Origin: Verrucomicrobiia bacterium
GTDB taxonomy: Bacteria; Verrucomicrobiota; Verrucomicrobiia; Limisphaerales; DASXHY01
DNA: 64,000 nucleotides
Direction of reading: 5' to 3'
NCBI GenBank assembly: GCA_035629175.1
Contig: DASPIL010000001.1
Location: forward strand, 1 to 64,000
Shown: piece after piece, positions 8,180-16,193 of the stretch
Position numbering within the stretch: the stretch's first letter is position 1
How the letters are laid out: every line of letters begins with the position of its first letter
The notes under the pieces: model-generated
The model's input: the letters and a program-made list of their open reading frames with translations, nothing else
What the model was told of the DNA's origin: nothing
The model's database searches: none
Program-made: the position numbers and the translations under genes

Positions 8180-8235
8180 AGCTCGTCAGGCTCATAACCT
8201 GAAGGTAATAGGTTCAAATCCTAGCCCCGCAACCA
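8180..8235 (+). other. 3' part of tRNA-fMet, putative attachment site of an integrative element
   Basis: These 56 bases match the 3' three-quarters of a bacterial initiator tRNA: AGCTCG of the D-arm, the anticodon arm TCAGG-CTCATAA-CCTGA with anticodon CAT at 8193-8195, the variable loop, the T-arm TAGG-TTCAAAT-CCTA, the acceptor strand CCCCGCA, A and encoded CCA. The matching 5' acceptor strand (TGCGGGG) and D-loop are absent upstream, so no cloverleaf can form. A 3' tRNA fragment next to accessory genes is the classic trace of tyrosine-recombinase integration, with the intact tRNA expected at the other end of the element, to the left of this window. Confidence 0.65.
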
Positions 8236-8241
8236 GTTTTC

Positions 8242-8279
8242 AAAGGCGGCCATTTCTCAACGAAATGGCGGCTTTTTTT
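8242..8279 (+). terminator. Rho-independent terminator after the tRNA fragment
   Basis: GGCCATTTC pairs with GAAATGGCG across a five-base loop. With one mismatch, the stem extends outward through AAAG/CTTT into a run of seven T at 8273-8279. It is probably the original terminator of the tRNA-fMet gene. Confidence 0.75.
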
Positions 8280-8346
8280 CATTCGGCTGCCCCGAAGCTT
8301 GTCCAATGCACGAGGGTTTGGCAGACTCCGCGTCTCGCAATCCTAT

Positions 8347-9051
8347 GACTAAAACCAAGGAACGACCGGTGCTGCCTCAAGTGTTTTTCAGGTCCGCTCT
8401 GTTCCCGATGCCAGGACCCGAGCGCGATCCCCTCCACGAACGCGCGGATGAACTGCGGAAGGTCATATCGAATGCGCGAAAGGATCCGCAGTTCGAGGCG
8501 TTTCTTCGAAGCCTGAAACTGGCCACCAGCGCCTTCAACGACGACGAGGCTTTCGGGTTGTTGAAGCTTCGCTTCGTTCGGACCCAAAGACTCAAGAGCA
8601 GGCAAGAGTGTTCCGGGACGAAACTGCCTTCCCGCGGCGCCTCGGCAAGCAATGGGAAGCTCAAAACCTTCTCATGCTGATGTCGAAACAGGTCAATCCC
8701 GTCGCAGGTTCCCGCGTCGGATACCTCGACGTGACGCGGGTCGATCTGTTCTCGAACAACAGCCGTTTTGTGTTCGGAGTCGCTGGGATCGGCGCAAACT
8801 GCGGGATCTTTTCCTTTTGCCGCTACGCTGCTGCAGTGACTGAAGAGCCGCCGAATCGGGATCGCCTCAAGGCAAGGGCGGTGAAGCAAGCTTTGAGCAA
8901 CATAGGCCTGGTGTTTGGAATTGCGCGCTGCGGTCATCCCACTTGCGCGAGGGCATATGCCAACAGCCTGCCCGAGCATGACGCCAAGGAAATGAAGCTC
9001 TGCACCGTCTGCACGAATGGATTTAAGAAGCGGTTTTCTCTCGAACAATAA
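8347..9051 (+). pseudogene. Frameshifted archaemetzincin-like gene lacking the catalytic motif
   Basis: The frame starting at ATG 8347 (MTKTKERPVLPQVFF) gives a helical N-terminal part up to about residue 75. From about 8560-8590 the coherent reading moves to another frame (DPKTQEQARVFRDETAF) and runs to 9051. This second part (147 residues from GTG 8608) has the archaemetzincin core YLDVTRVDLF, RFVFGVAG and a terminal SNIGLVFGIARC-GHPTC block. Compared with HExxHxxGx3Cx4CxM...CxxC, the glycine and all four structural cysteines (C108, C113, C132, C135) remain while H, E and H are S, N and L. The product would be a zinc-binding pseudo-protease, if made at all. The frame shift is either a real lesion or a sequence error. 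Confidence 0.55.
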
Positions 9052-9082
9052 TGTTTCGCGGCCATCGCCTGCTGGCCAAACA

Positions 9083-9610
9083 ATGCAACTGAAACACAGC
9101 AACGGATTTCGTGGGATGCTTCTGGGAGTCGTCGCGTCCGAAATTTTGCTACCCGTGTTGTCCGAACGAGCATGGGAGCTTGTTGCGGCGATGGATCGCT
9201 TGGATGGCCCGCGACCGTTCCTGTTGCGGGCGGGATTGCCAGTTCCGAACCGCTGTGAATTACGGAGCTCAAGTGTCGGCGGGGAAAGGGTCTGCTACTT
9301 TGATCAAGGTGCGATTGAACAGGAGGTCACGACATGGCAACACCCATCTAAAATGGCTTTTCGCGTCACGGGAAACACCCTTCCCGGCCGTCGCTGGCTC
9401 ACGTTCATCGACGCGGATTATGAATTCGCATCAGTGGATGGAGGCACCCGTGTTGTCCGCCACACCACTATTGGCACGCGTCTTTACCCGCGATGGTACT
9501 GGCGTCCGCTGGAACGGTGGGGTGTCACATCTGAACACGCGTATGTGTTCGCGAATTTGAAGCGATGGTGCGCCCAAGGGGCCCGGACGGACAGCGAGCC
9601 AGGCATTTGA
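9083..9610 (+). CDS. SRPBCC (START/polyketide cyclase-like) family protein
   Basis: About 175 residues, one helix-grip domain. Typical features are SERAWELVAAMD at the N-terminus, LRAGLPVPNRCEL, RVCYFDQGAIEQEVTTW, LPGRRWLTFIDADYEF and the final WYWRPLERWGVTSEH helix. The fold binds hydrophobic ligands; no catalytic residue can be assigned. The reading frame is open from 9017, overlapping the previous gene; I prefer the ATG at 9083, but 9116 is possible. The first helical residues (MLLGVVASEILLPVLS) are more hydrophobic than usual. Confidence 0.65.
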   Translation: MQLKHSNGFRGMLLGVVASEILLPVLSERAWELVAAMDRLDGPRPFLLRAGLPVPNRCELRSSSVGGERVCYFDQGAIEQEVTTWQHPSKMAFRVTGNTLPGRRWLTFIDADYEFASVDGGTRVVRHTTIGTRLYPRWYWRPLERWGVTSEHAYVFANLKRWCAQGARTDSEPGI

Positions 9611-9856
9611 AACGCACGGTCATCGCAAGGTCCCGCAAATCGTTGCGTTCCTGCTGCTAAAAAGGGGTTCCAACCACGAAGCACACGAACCACACGAAAC
9701 AAGGCGGAGCCATCCCTGTCGTGCGGTTATTGCAGACCTCTCTTTCCGTATTTTTGATTCGCGCCGCGTTTGAGAACCACGCAACACGTTTTGGTTCCGC
9801 AGAAGTCCTAATTTGGACTGTGCGTTCACCAGTGTATCTCCATACTGTGCCGCATC

Positions 9857-10939
9857 ATGCCAACGTCCAAATTCCTCAACGTCGCCATCGTTGGTTGTGG
9901 TGGAATCACCCTGCAGAATCATGTACCCGGCCTGTCCATGTGCCCGGACGTAAAAGTCGTGGCGCTGTGCGATGCGGACTCCGCTGCGCTGGAACGCGGA
10001 CGTCAGCAAACCGGCGCAGCCATCATCAGCACGCAATACGAGGAAATCTTAAAGCGCGATGACGTTCACGCGGTGGTGATTGCAACGCCGAACATCACGC
10101 ACGCGCCGATCGCCATGCTCGCGATTGCGAATGGCAAACATGTGCTTTGCGAGAAGCCGCTGGCTTTGAACCACGCAGACGCCCGGGCCATGGCAGACGC
10201 CGCTGATCGGGCGAACGTGCGGCACATGGTCGCATTTACGTATCGATTCGTGCCCGCAATGCGTTATCTCACGCATCTCGTCAAGCGCGGTGACCTCGGC
10301 CAGCCGTATCATTTCCGTTCGTGCCGGTTGCAGGATTGGGGCACGCGGGACCTGGGCTGGCGGCAAGTGAAACAACTCGCCGGCACAGGCGAGCTCGGCG
10401 ACATGCTCAGCCACAGGATTGACTTCGCGCATCTGCTGGCCGGTCCGATGCAGCGGCTCGTCGCCAACACGAAACAGTGGCATCCATCGAGAGGCGGAAA
10501 GCCCAACGATCTGGATGATTGGGTCGCGATCATCGCGGAATTCCAGAACGGCGCGACGGGCGTTTTGGAAAGCAGCAAACTCGCGAGCGGCCGCAATGAA
10601 AGCTGGCGCAGTCTGGATTACGTCGAACTTAACGGCAGCGAACGATCGTTCGTTTTTATCACGGGCGAGTGGAACAAACTTCAAACCGGCAAGATTGGAG
10701 GACCCGGACTCGAGACCATAGAAATTCCGCGCGAGTTCTGGAAAACCCCTGGAGCACCGCGTGATTCGACGCAAGGCGATCCGCTGGTGTCGTTTCGTTA
10801 CGACCAAGCGTGGGAATTCGTCGATGCCATTCGCAATGAGCGTCCATGCGTGCCGAGCTTTCACGACGGCGCGCGCGCATTGGCGGTCATGGATGCAGCG
10901 GTTAAATCTGCTTCAACACGGCAATGGGTGGATTTATGA
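9857..10939 (+). CDS. Gfo/Idh/MocA family NAD(P)-dependent oxidoreductase
   Basis: A 360-residue protein of standard length. The N-terminal Rossmann motif is VAIVGCGGI, followed by ATPNITHAPIA and the family signature CEKPLAL with Glu99-Lys100-Pro101. The substrate-binding half contains GELGDMLSHRIDFAHLLAG, with the usual catalytic His in HRIDF. Members oxidise or reduce sugars, inositols or glycosidic substrates. Its stop overlaps the next start (ATGA), so it is translationally coupled to the SDR dehydrogenase. With the convergent GntP permease this suggests sugar or sugar-acid metabolism. The exact substrate is not predictable. Confidence 0.9.
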   Translation: MPTSKFLNVAIVGCGGITLQNHVPGLSMCPDVKVVALCDADSAALERGRQQTGAAIISTQYEEILKRDDVHAVVIATPNITHAPIAMLAIANGKHVLCEKPLALNHADARAMADAADRANVRHMVAFTYRFVPAMRYLTHLVKRGDLGQPYHFRSCRLQDWGTRDLGWRQVKQLAGTGELGDMLSHRIDFAHLLAGPMQRLVANTKQWHPSRGGKPNDLDDWVAIIAEFQNGATGVLESSKLASGRNESWRSLDYVELNGSERSFVFITGEWNKLQTGKIGGPGLETIEIPREFWKTPGAPRDSTQGDPLVSFRYDQAWEFVDAIRNERPCVPSFHDGARALAVMDAAVKSASTRQWVDL

Positions 10940-11646
10940 ACAAGACAGCAGTCATCACAGGTGGCGGCAGCGGCGTCGGCCGCGCGGTCGCGCTGAAACT
11001 CGCAAGCCAGGGCTGGCGCGTCGTGATTGTGGGACGGCGCCGAGACATGCTTCAGCAAACGATTGAACTCGCGGGGAATCGCTCGCCTGTCATCACACAG
11101 CACGAATGCGACATCGGGGATGCTGCAGCGGTGGCATCGCTGGGAAAAGCTGTGCTCGCAGAGTGCGGAGACGTTCATGCCCTGATAAATTCCGCGGGGA
11201 CCAATGCGCCCCGCCGCTCGCTCGAAGTCCTTTCGCTGGAAGATTATCACTCCATGATTGGGGCGAACCTTAATGGCGCTTACTACTGCGTGCAGGCGTT
11301 CCTGCCGCAAATGCGCGCGCGCAGGAACGGAACGATCATCAACATCGTGTCGGAAGCCGGCAAACAAGCGTCTCCGAAGGCGGGACCCGCCTACGTGATG
11401 AGCAAGTTTGGGCTGGCCGGCCTGACCCAAAGCATCAATGCAGAAGAACGCGCCAATGGCATTCGCGCGTGTGCGATTTTCCCGGGCGACATCGACACTC
11501 CGTTGCTGGACAAACGCCCTGCGCCACCCGAGGCCAGTGCGCGCGCGAGGATGATGCGCGCCGAAGACGTGGCGGAGTGCGCGGTGTTTTGCCTCAACCT
11601 GCCGGAACATGTCGTCGTGGAAGAGATGTTGGTTCGCCCGCGTTGA
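10936..11646 (+). CDS. Short-chain dehydrogenase/reductase
   Basis: A classical SDR of 236 residues from the ATG at 10936, which overlaps the upstream stop by four bases. It has the cofactor motif TGGGSGVG, an NSAG motif in place of NNAG, catalytic Ser139 (NIVSEAG) and the YxxxK pair Tyr153 and Lys157 (AYVMSK). Residues after the first strand (VGRRRDM) are basic, which favours NADPH. With the upstream Gfo/Idh enzyme it probably carries out consecutive steps of one pathway. Confidence 0.9.
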   Translation: MNKTAVITGGGSGVGRAVALKLASQGWRVVIVGRRRDMLQQTIELAGNRSPVITQHECDIGDAAAVASLGKAVLAECGDVHALINSAGTNAPRRSLEVLSLEDYHSMIGANLNGAYYCVQAFLPQMRARRNGTIINIVSEAGKQASPKAGPAYVMSKFGLAGLTQSINAEERANGIRACAIFPGDIDTPLLDKRPAPPEASARARMMRAEDVAECAVFCLNLPEHVVVEEMLVRPR

Positions 11647-11667
11647 GCTGGAACGCAACGCAACGAT

Positions 11668-13152
11668 CTACTTCATCGGCAGGAGCACTGAAAACAGGCA
11701 CACTTCGATAAAGCCGAAGATTGCCGTGGCGAAACAAGCGGCCGTCCAGGTGCGGAGCGTTTCGCGTTCGGTCATTCCAGACAGCCGGCTCACCACCCAA
11801 AACCCGCTGTCATTCATCCATGAAATGCTGAAGGCTCCAAACCCAATCGAGAGAAAAATGTACATGACGTTATACGGCAGCTCAACGCCTTGGATCACCT
11901 CAAACATCATGGCGGAAGTGGTCAACATCGCGACTGTCGCCGATCCCTGCGCAAAGCGAATGGTCATAGCCACAAAAAACGACAGGATCACGAGGTTCAC
12001 CTGGTAACCTTGCGAGACGGACTTAATGGCATCGCCCACGCCTGCATTACGCAACATCGCGCCGAACGCTCCTCCCGCCGCAGTGATCACGATGATCACG
12101 CCAGCCGTTTCAATGGGTTTTCCCATCAACTCACCCAAGGCAGCCAATTTCAGGTTTCGCTGGCGGGCCAGCACCCAAAGGGCGATCGCGGTGCCCAGCA
12201 GCATTGCGATGTTCTTGTTGCCGAGAAACAGGAATGACTTGGCCACCGGCTGAAAAATCTCTGGTCCGCCAAGGGCCTGCACTGCCGCCGGCGCGTTTTG
12301 CGCAACTTTGAACACGGATGCCAGCGTGATCAGTGCGATAGGCAGCACCACCGGCAGGACGCTCCAAAAGAACGAGGGCAACTGCTCCTCTGGCATTTCC
12401 ACAACTTGTTTGGATTCCTTCTCTGTGACGCCGGAGATTTCACGCAATGGAACGATGACCCTGCGGTTGATCCATACGGCGACACCATACCCCGCCGCGC
12501 AAGGCAGGAGTCCGGCGATCAATCCCCACAAAATCGAAAAACCGGCGTCCACGCGCAGATTATCGACCATGCCCAGCGGCCCGGGATGCGGCACAGTCAG
12601 CGAATGGGTCAGCACGCCCGCGACACAGATCGCGAGCAAATACAAAACGTAGTTCCTGCCGGTGCGCAGTCCCAGCGCCCGCGCGAGTGGGGCCATCAGC
12701 ATGAACATCGTATCGAAGAAAATGGGAATTGAGAGAAAGTAGGTGCTAATCAGAAGCGCAATGGCCGCGCGTTTCTCGCCGAACACCGCAAGGCAACGCC
12801 GCACCACTTTGTCTGCTGCGCCGCTTTCCAACAGAGCCAGCCCTATGATGGACGCCAATCCAATTGAGATGGCGATGGTCCCCGCGGCGGCACCAAATTC
12901 AATAGCCGTCAGCTCCACCGCTGCGATCCAGGAATTGGCCTGCGCATCGGCGCGCAGCATGGCAGGCAGCCGGTTGATTTGAGCGGCCGAAAATTCCGGC
13001 GTGAGAAAGCCTGCGAGAAACGCGGCGCCAATCAGCGCCAGGAAGGCGTGCACACGGAACTTCGCAATCAGCAGGATGATCGTGGCGACGGAAATCGCCA
13101 GGATGGCGAAGGGCCAGAGTCCGGTCGGGGCGGCGATGGCGAGCAACGTCAT
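11668..13152 (-). CDS. GntP-family permease (gluconate or sugar-acid uptake)
   Basis: A 494-residue membrane protein with about 12 hydrophobic segments and a central polar loop near residues 235-260 (REISGVTEKESKQVVEMPEE). Family-like features are SIPIFFDTMFMLMAPLARAL, LTHSLTVPHPGPLG and the C-terminal SWMNDSGFWVVSRLSGMT, all conserved in GntP gluconate:H+ symporters. It is transcribed toward the SDR gene and ends 22 bp from it. Together with the two oxidoreductases it suggests uptake and oxidation of a sugar acid. Other carboxylates are possible substrates in this family. Confidence 0.85.
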   Translation of the reverse strand: MTLLAIAAPTGLWPFAILAISVATIILLIAKFRVHAFLALIGAAFLAGFLTPEFSAAQINRLPAMLRADAQANSWIAAVELTAIEFGAAAGTIAISIGLASIIGLALLESGAADKVVRRCLAVFGEKRAAIALLISTYFLSIPIFFDTMFMLMAPLARALGLRTGRNYVLYLLAICVAGVLTHSLTVPHPGPLGMVDNLRVDAGFSILWGLIAGLLPCAAGYGVAVWINRRVIVPLREISGVTEKESKQVVEMPEEQLPSFFWSVLPVVLPIALITLASVFKVAQNAPAAVQALGGPEIFQPVAKSFLFLGNKNIAMLLGTAIALWVLARQRNLKLAALGELMGKPIETAGVIIVITAAGGAFGAMLRNAGVGDAIKSVSQGYQVNLVILSFFVAMTIRFAQGSATVAMLTTSAMMFEVIQGVELPYNVMYIFLSIGFGAFSISWMNDSGFWVVSRLSGMTERETLRTWTAACFATAIFGFIEVCLFSVLLPMK

Positions 13153-13236
13153 GCAGGGAATTGCGGGCGAGGTTACACAGATGTTTCGCCGGGGGAAGTT
13201 GAAAATCTAAAAAGCGGTTGACCTCCACGCGCTCGC

Positions 13237-13284
13237 TAAAGGACTAAAGGACCAAGAGACTAAAGGACCGAGAGACGAAGGAAC
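13237..13284 (+). repeat. 8-nt tandem repeat (TAAAGGAC type)
   Basis: Six 8-nt units in a row: TAAAGGAC, TAAAGGAC, CAAGAGAC, TAAAGGAC, CGAGAGAC, GAAGGAAC. The reverse complement of the unit, GTCCTTTA, forms a second array at 25420-25459. Both lie between genes. The rest of the gap 13153-13644 holds a GC-rich hairpin and nothing gene-like. Confidence 0.7.
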
Positions 13285-13410
13285 AAAAAGCAAACACGGA
13301 TGAACACGGATTCGCAAACCGAACGCTGAAACCCAAAGGCTAAAAGTCGAAAACCCTCCAGGCGCCGGACCTTTTGCCCATGGCCTTTGTTGGCTCGGTC
13401 CTTACAGCCA

Positions 13411-13466
13411 GCTGCGGGGATGCTCGGACCTCGCCGCCTCGGCCACGGCCGAAATCCCGCCGCAGC
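13411..13466 (+). other. Large intergenic hairpin
   Basis: GCTGCGGGGAT at 13411-13421 pairs with ATCCCGCCGCAGC at 13454-13466 with a two-base bulge. It encloses a second helix, TCGGCC with GGCCGA. It lies between divergently transcribed genes (permease and pilin-like protein) and is followed by ACTTATTTTTTC. It may be a structured RNA, a repeat element or a terminator-like structure. No match is known to me. Confidence 0.4.
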
Positions 13467-13644
13467 ACCCCACTTATTTTTTCAGACAGGCTCTGAGATT
13501 GTTTTGCTTTTTACCTCCTAATTCATCTGCGCGTGAAGCCGGCGCGTGAATGCGTCAAGCCAGCGCGATGATGGTCCCTTCTTTCAGGATCGGCTCAGGG
13601 TGCCGGGTGGGAATGCGTAATGCTGGGCTATCCAGCAAGGACTA

Positions 13645-14301
13645 ATGAAAACCAAAGCCTTCAGCCTTTTGGACCTCGTCATCGTGATAGCAGTCGCCGG
13701 GGTGCTCGCCTTTTTCCTGCTGCCGCCAAGCCGCGGCCCCCATACAAAGGCGCCGCGCATTCACTGCGTCAATAATCTGAAACAGGTTGGACTGGCCTTT
13801 CGCGTGTGGGCCGCGGATCACGGAGAACGCATGCCGAACCAGGTTCCGGCAATCGAAGGAGGCTCGATGGAAACGCTGTTGGCTGGCGATCTGGTTGCGG
13901 CATTTCGCAATCTGTCCAATGAGCTTTCCACGCCAAACATTCTACATTGTCCGTCCGATGCTGATTCTGTCTCGGTCCGCAGCTTTCTGGACTTCGGTGA
14001 CGAGAATGCCAGCTACTTCCTTTCGGCTGACGCCTCAACAAGCAATCCTGAAGCGCTTCTCGCGGGAGACCGCAACATTACAAACGGAACGCGGTTGGTG
14101 GCTGGGCTCCTGAATGTGAGCTCCAATGCACCGGCGGGATGGAATCATAAGATTCACGAAAAGGCGGGAAACGTTGCTTTCGCCGATGGAAGCGTTCAGC
14201 AGCTTACAATCAATGGGCTGAAACAAGTCACGACAACCCAACCTGATCCCACGCGCCTCGCTCTGCCGCGGGCAAACAGGCAGCCAATGGATCCACTGTG
14301 A
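13645..14301 (+). CDS. Prepilin-type secreted protein (type II secretion pseudopilin-like)
   Basis: A 218-residue protein with a type IV prepilin-like N-terminus: short basic leader MKTKA, then FSLLDLVIVIAVAGVLAFFLLPP. The canonical cleavage G|FxxxE is altered to A|FSLLD, with Asp in place of Glu5. The body contains NNLKQVGLAFRVWAADHGERMP and FADGSVQQLTINGL. These are hallmarks of the abundant pilin-like, H-X9-DG-type secreted proteins of Planctomycetes and Verrucomicrobia, where the ending is usually HxGGxNVAFADGSV. Here that part reads HEKAGNVAFADGSV. It stands alone, so its secretion machinery is elsewhere. Confidence 0.75.
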   Translation: MKTKAFSLLDLVIVIAVAGVLAFFLLPPSRGPHTKAPRIHCVNNLKQVGLAFRVWAADHGERMPNQVPAIEGGSMETLLAGDLVAAFRNLSNELSTPNILHCPSDADSVSVRSFLDFGDENASYFLSADASTSNPEALLAGDRNITNGTRLVAGLLNVSSNAPAGWNHKIHEKAGNVAFADGSVQQLTINGLKQVTTTQPDPTRLALPRANRQPMDPL

Positions 14302-14354
14302 TTTCGCAATCTAGAAAGACTCTTGAGTTCATAAAGTCATCCTGAGGTGGGACT

Positions 14355-14720
14355 TCAGTAACCGCCGGCGACGGTGTAACCGGACCGTTTCAGGTCCTCT
14401 GCCAGGTCAACCTCCATTTGTGCGGCTGCCTCGAAGGGCATCGGGTTCAGGTGGGCATAGAGTTCCGGCATCAGACGCACTCCAAACTTCTTCACGATTG
14501 GCGCATCCTTGATTCCTGCCTTGTGGTTGGCGAAACGCTGTTCTGGATCAAGCCCTGTCATCCCCACGTACACGCATGGCTTTTCGGGATTGCGGCCGGG
14601 ATTGGCTGCCCGAAGCTTGCGAACCCGTGCAGCGGCGGGATTCAGCAGAATCACGTAAACATGATGGTGCAGGCCCGCGCCTGTTTTGGAACGAATTTGC
14701 CTGAAGGTGCGGCGCTTCAT
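14355..14720 (-). CDS. GIY-YIG-like small protein
   Basis: A 121-residue protein. HVYVILLNP and CVYVGMTGLDPEQRF followed by ANHKAG resemble the GIY-YIG endonuclease core (VY-x-YVGxT with Arg and His). The C-terminal part has an acidic helix (FEAAAQMEVDLAEDLKRSG) where the family places its catalytic Glu. It lacks extra DNA-binding domains. Small GIY-YIG proteins can act in repair or on structured DNA, but the activity cannot be inferred here. Confidence 0.55.
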   Translation of the reverse strand: MKRRTFRQIRSKTGAGLHHHVYVILLNPAAARVRKLRAANPGRNPEKPCVYVGMTGLDPEQRFANHKAGIKDAPIVKKFGVRLMPELYAHLNPMPFEAAAQMEVDLAEDLKRSGYTVAGGY

Positions 14721-15082
14721 TTGTTAACCGCATTCCTGTCGCGCGCTGTCACTGAATTGCATCAAAACTAGATTACGAAACCCCGAGCCCTGAAGCATCA
14801 ATGGATTCGGATATTCGAATTGAAATTACCGTCGTGCGGAATGTATCAGTGGACCGTAACCCGCCTTTTGTGATATTCGTCTCAGCACGTGCGATGAGAA
14901 ACTGCATCAACATATCAACTCCGTCCCGCCAGCCAGTGGGCGCAAAAGCGCGCCGTCACGGCCGGTCCAGCCAGGGTTGTGTGTTCAACGACGGACTGTC
15001 GGCGTCGTATGGCGGATCCGTGCGCGACACGCATTTGGATCATCGGGAAGCAAGCAGGTAACGGCATCGAACGACAATTCCA

Positions 15083-15116
15083 AACCCTGCTTGCTGAGAA
15101 GTGAGCAGGGTTTTTT
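15083..15116 (+). terminator. Rho-independent terminator without an assigned gene
   Basis: AACCCTGCT (15083-15091) pairs with AGCAGGGTT (15104-15112) and is followed by a T run. No convincing gene ends just before it; the gap from 14721 to 15202 otherwise holds only a doubtful 86-codon frame (14801-15061). A short untranslated RNA may end here. Confidence 0.65.
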
Positions 15117-15202
15117 GTTGCCTCAAACGGACAGTGAACTCCCGCAAGGAGCCGCGCGCGTCTGTGAACCCCTCAAAATGAACAATCAAACATTTTTTAG
15201 AT

Positions 15203-15856
15203 ATGGTTACAAATTACGGGCAAGAGCTTCTCCGGTTTCCGCTGGATCTCTTGTATTACGGCAACACCTACTACATTGAGCGTGTTGCCAGATTGGAAGA
15301 CTCGCTGGCAGATGTGCCGAAGGAGATTCACCTCGAAATGATGGGGGACGGTGAGATTGATGCCGACTGGGCATTGGTGATCCGTGAAGTGCTGAACCAG
15401 CGTTCCGCGAACACCCGGCTCGTTACCAGGGCTCGGTCCAGCCTGAAGAACGGCTCGGCGCTGGTGTGGTTGCTCGGTGATCGCCGCCTCATCCGGGACG
15501 ACGCGCGGCTTTTCTTCCGGCGCGCAAACATCACGGATGATGCGGAGATTGGCCCGGAACGGGTCTGGAAGGAGGACGACCTGCAGTATGTGGACTCGTT
15601 CTCCGAAGCGGATCCGGGGGAAGCAAGTCACGCCCAGGTGTTGCAGTACATCAACGAATTCCTGCCCGTGCGTGAATTCGCCGGACGAATCATTGATGTG
15701 CCAACGTTGCGGCAGTTCGGGTTGGTCGATAACGAAAAGCTCGATCATTGGCTCGCTGCCACGCTGGGTGCTACCCCAAGGGACAACGACGCAGCCAGGG
15801 AGCCAAGCAAGGCAGCGGGTAATGAAATCGCTGCATCGAAGCCGGCTCAGGAATGA
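15203..15856 (+). CDS. ClpP/SDH-fold-like protein, probably inactive
   Basis: A 217-residue acidic protein, no signal peptide. The part IHLEMMGDGEID through TRLVTRARSSLKNGSALVWL and GDRRLIRDDARLFFRRA resembles the ClpP/crotonase core, where a strand, the Ser-containing SMG turn and a His-containing MIHQ strand follow each other. At the His position this protein has FFRR. A Ser is present nearby (NGSA), but without His it should not be a protease. The C-terminal 60 residues are charged and probably disordered. The assignment is tentative. Confidence 0.4.
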   Translation: MVTNYGQELLRFPLDLLYYGNTYYIERVARLEDSLADVPKEIHLEMMGDGEIDADWALVIREVLNQRSANTRLVTRARSSLKNGSALVWLLGDRRLIRDDARLFFRRANITDDAEIGPERVWKEDDLQYVDSFSEADPGEASHAQVLQYINEFLPVREFAGRIIDVPTLRQFGLVDNEKLDHWLAATLGATPRDNDAAREPSKAAGNEIAASKPAQE

Positions 15857-15862
15857 GGCCAT

Positions 15863-15890
15863 GCGGGCGGAGGCAACGGCTTCCGCCCGC
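15863..15890 (+). terminator. Hairpin directly after the ClpP-like gene
   Basis: GCGGGCGGA and TCCGCCCGC form a perfect nine-base stem with a ten-base loop, seven bases after the stop codon. No T run follows, so termination is inferred from position only. Confidence 0.45.
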
Positions 15891-16193
15891 ACCAATTGAT
15901 TCAGCAGGCAAGGGTGATGAAACATCGAAGCCCCTTCAGGTCATCGCGGTCGATCTCAAGCAGGCACTGTAAACTAATCAACAATTCCGGTTGCTGAAAC
16001 GGGTTCGCAGTGCGTTAATCGCAGCACCTCATCGCCTTGCTGCCCGTTGCCAATTTGGAAAGCCGCCCCTTCCATCGCCTGCAACGTGGAAGAAACCTTT
16101 GAGACGTCGTCCCTCGGTCGTGGAATGCTGGCGCTCGGGCGCCGGTCTCTTCTTCGATGGAGCAACCGCGGAAATAATGTTCAACCCACCAAC
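15891..16193 (+). other. Intergenic region without recognisable feature
   Basis: I see no gene, RNA or clear repeat here. The reading frame of the following phospholipase-like protein is open from 16047, but that extension precedes its signal sequence and looks untranslated. The region presumably carries the promoter. Confidence 0.4.

Noticed and set aside
8159..8235. Complete tRNA-Met gene
   Set aside because: The bases at the expected 5' acceptor position do not pair with CCCCGCA and no D-loop is recognisable, so only the 3' part is present.
14801..15061. 86-codon frame starting MDSDIRIEITVVRNV
   Set aside because: No family, no ribosome binding site and no coding-like composition in its second half; the region is more likely untranslated.
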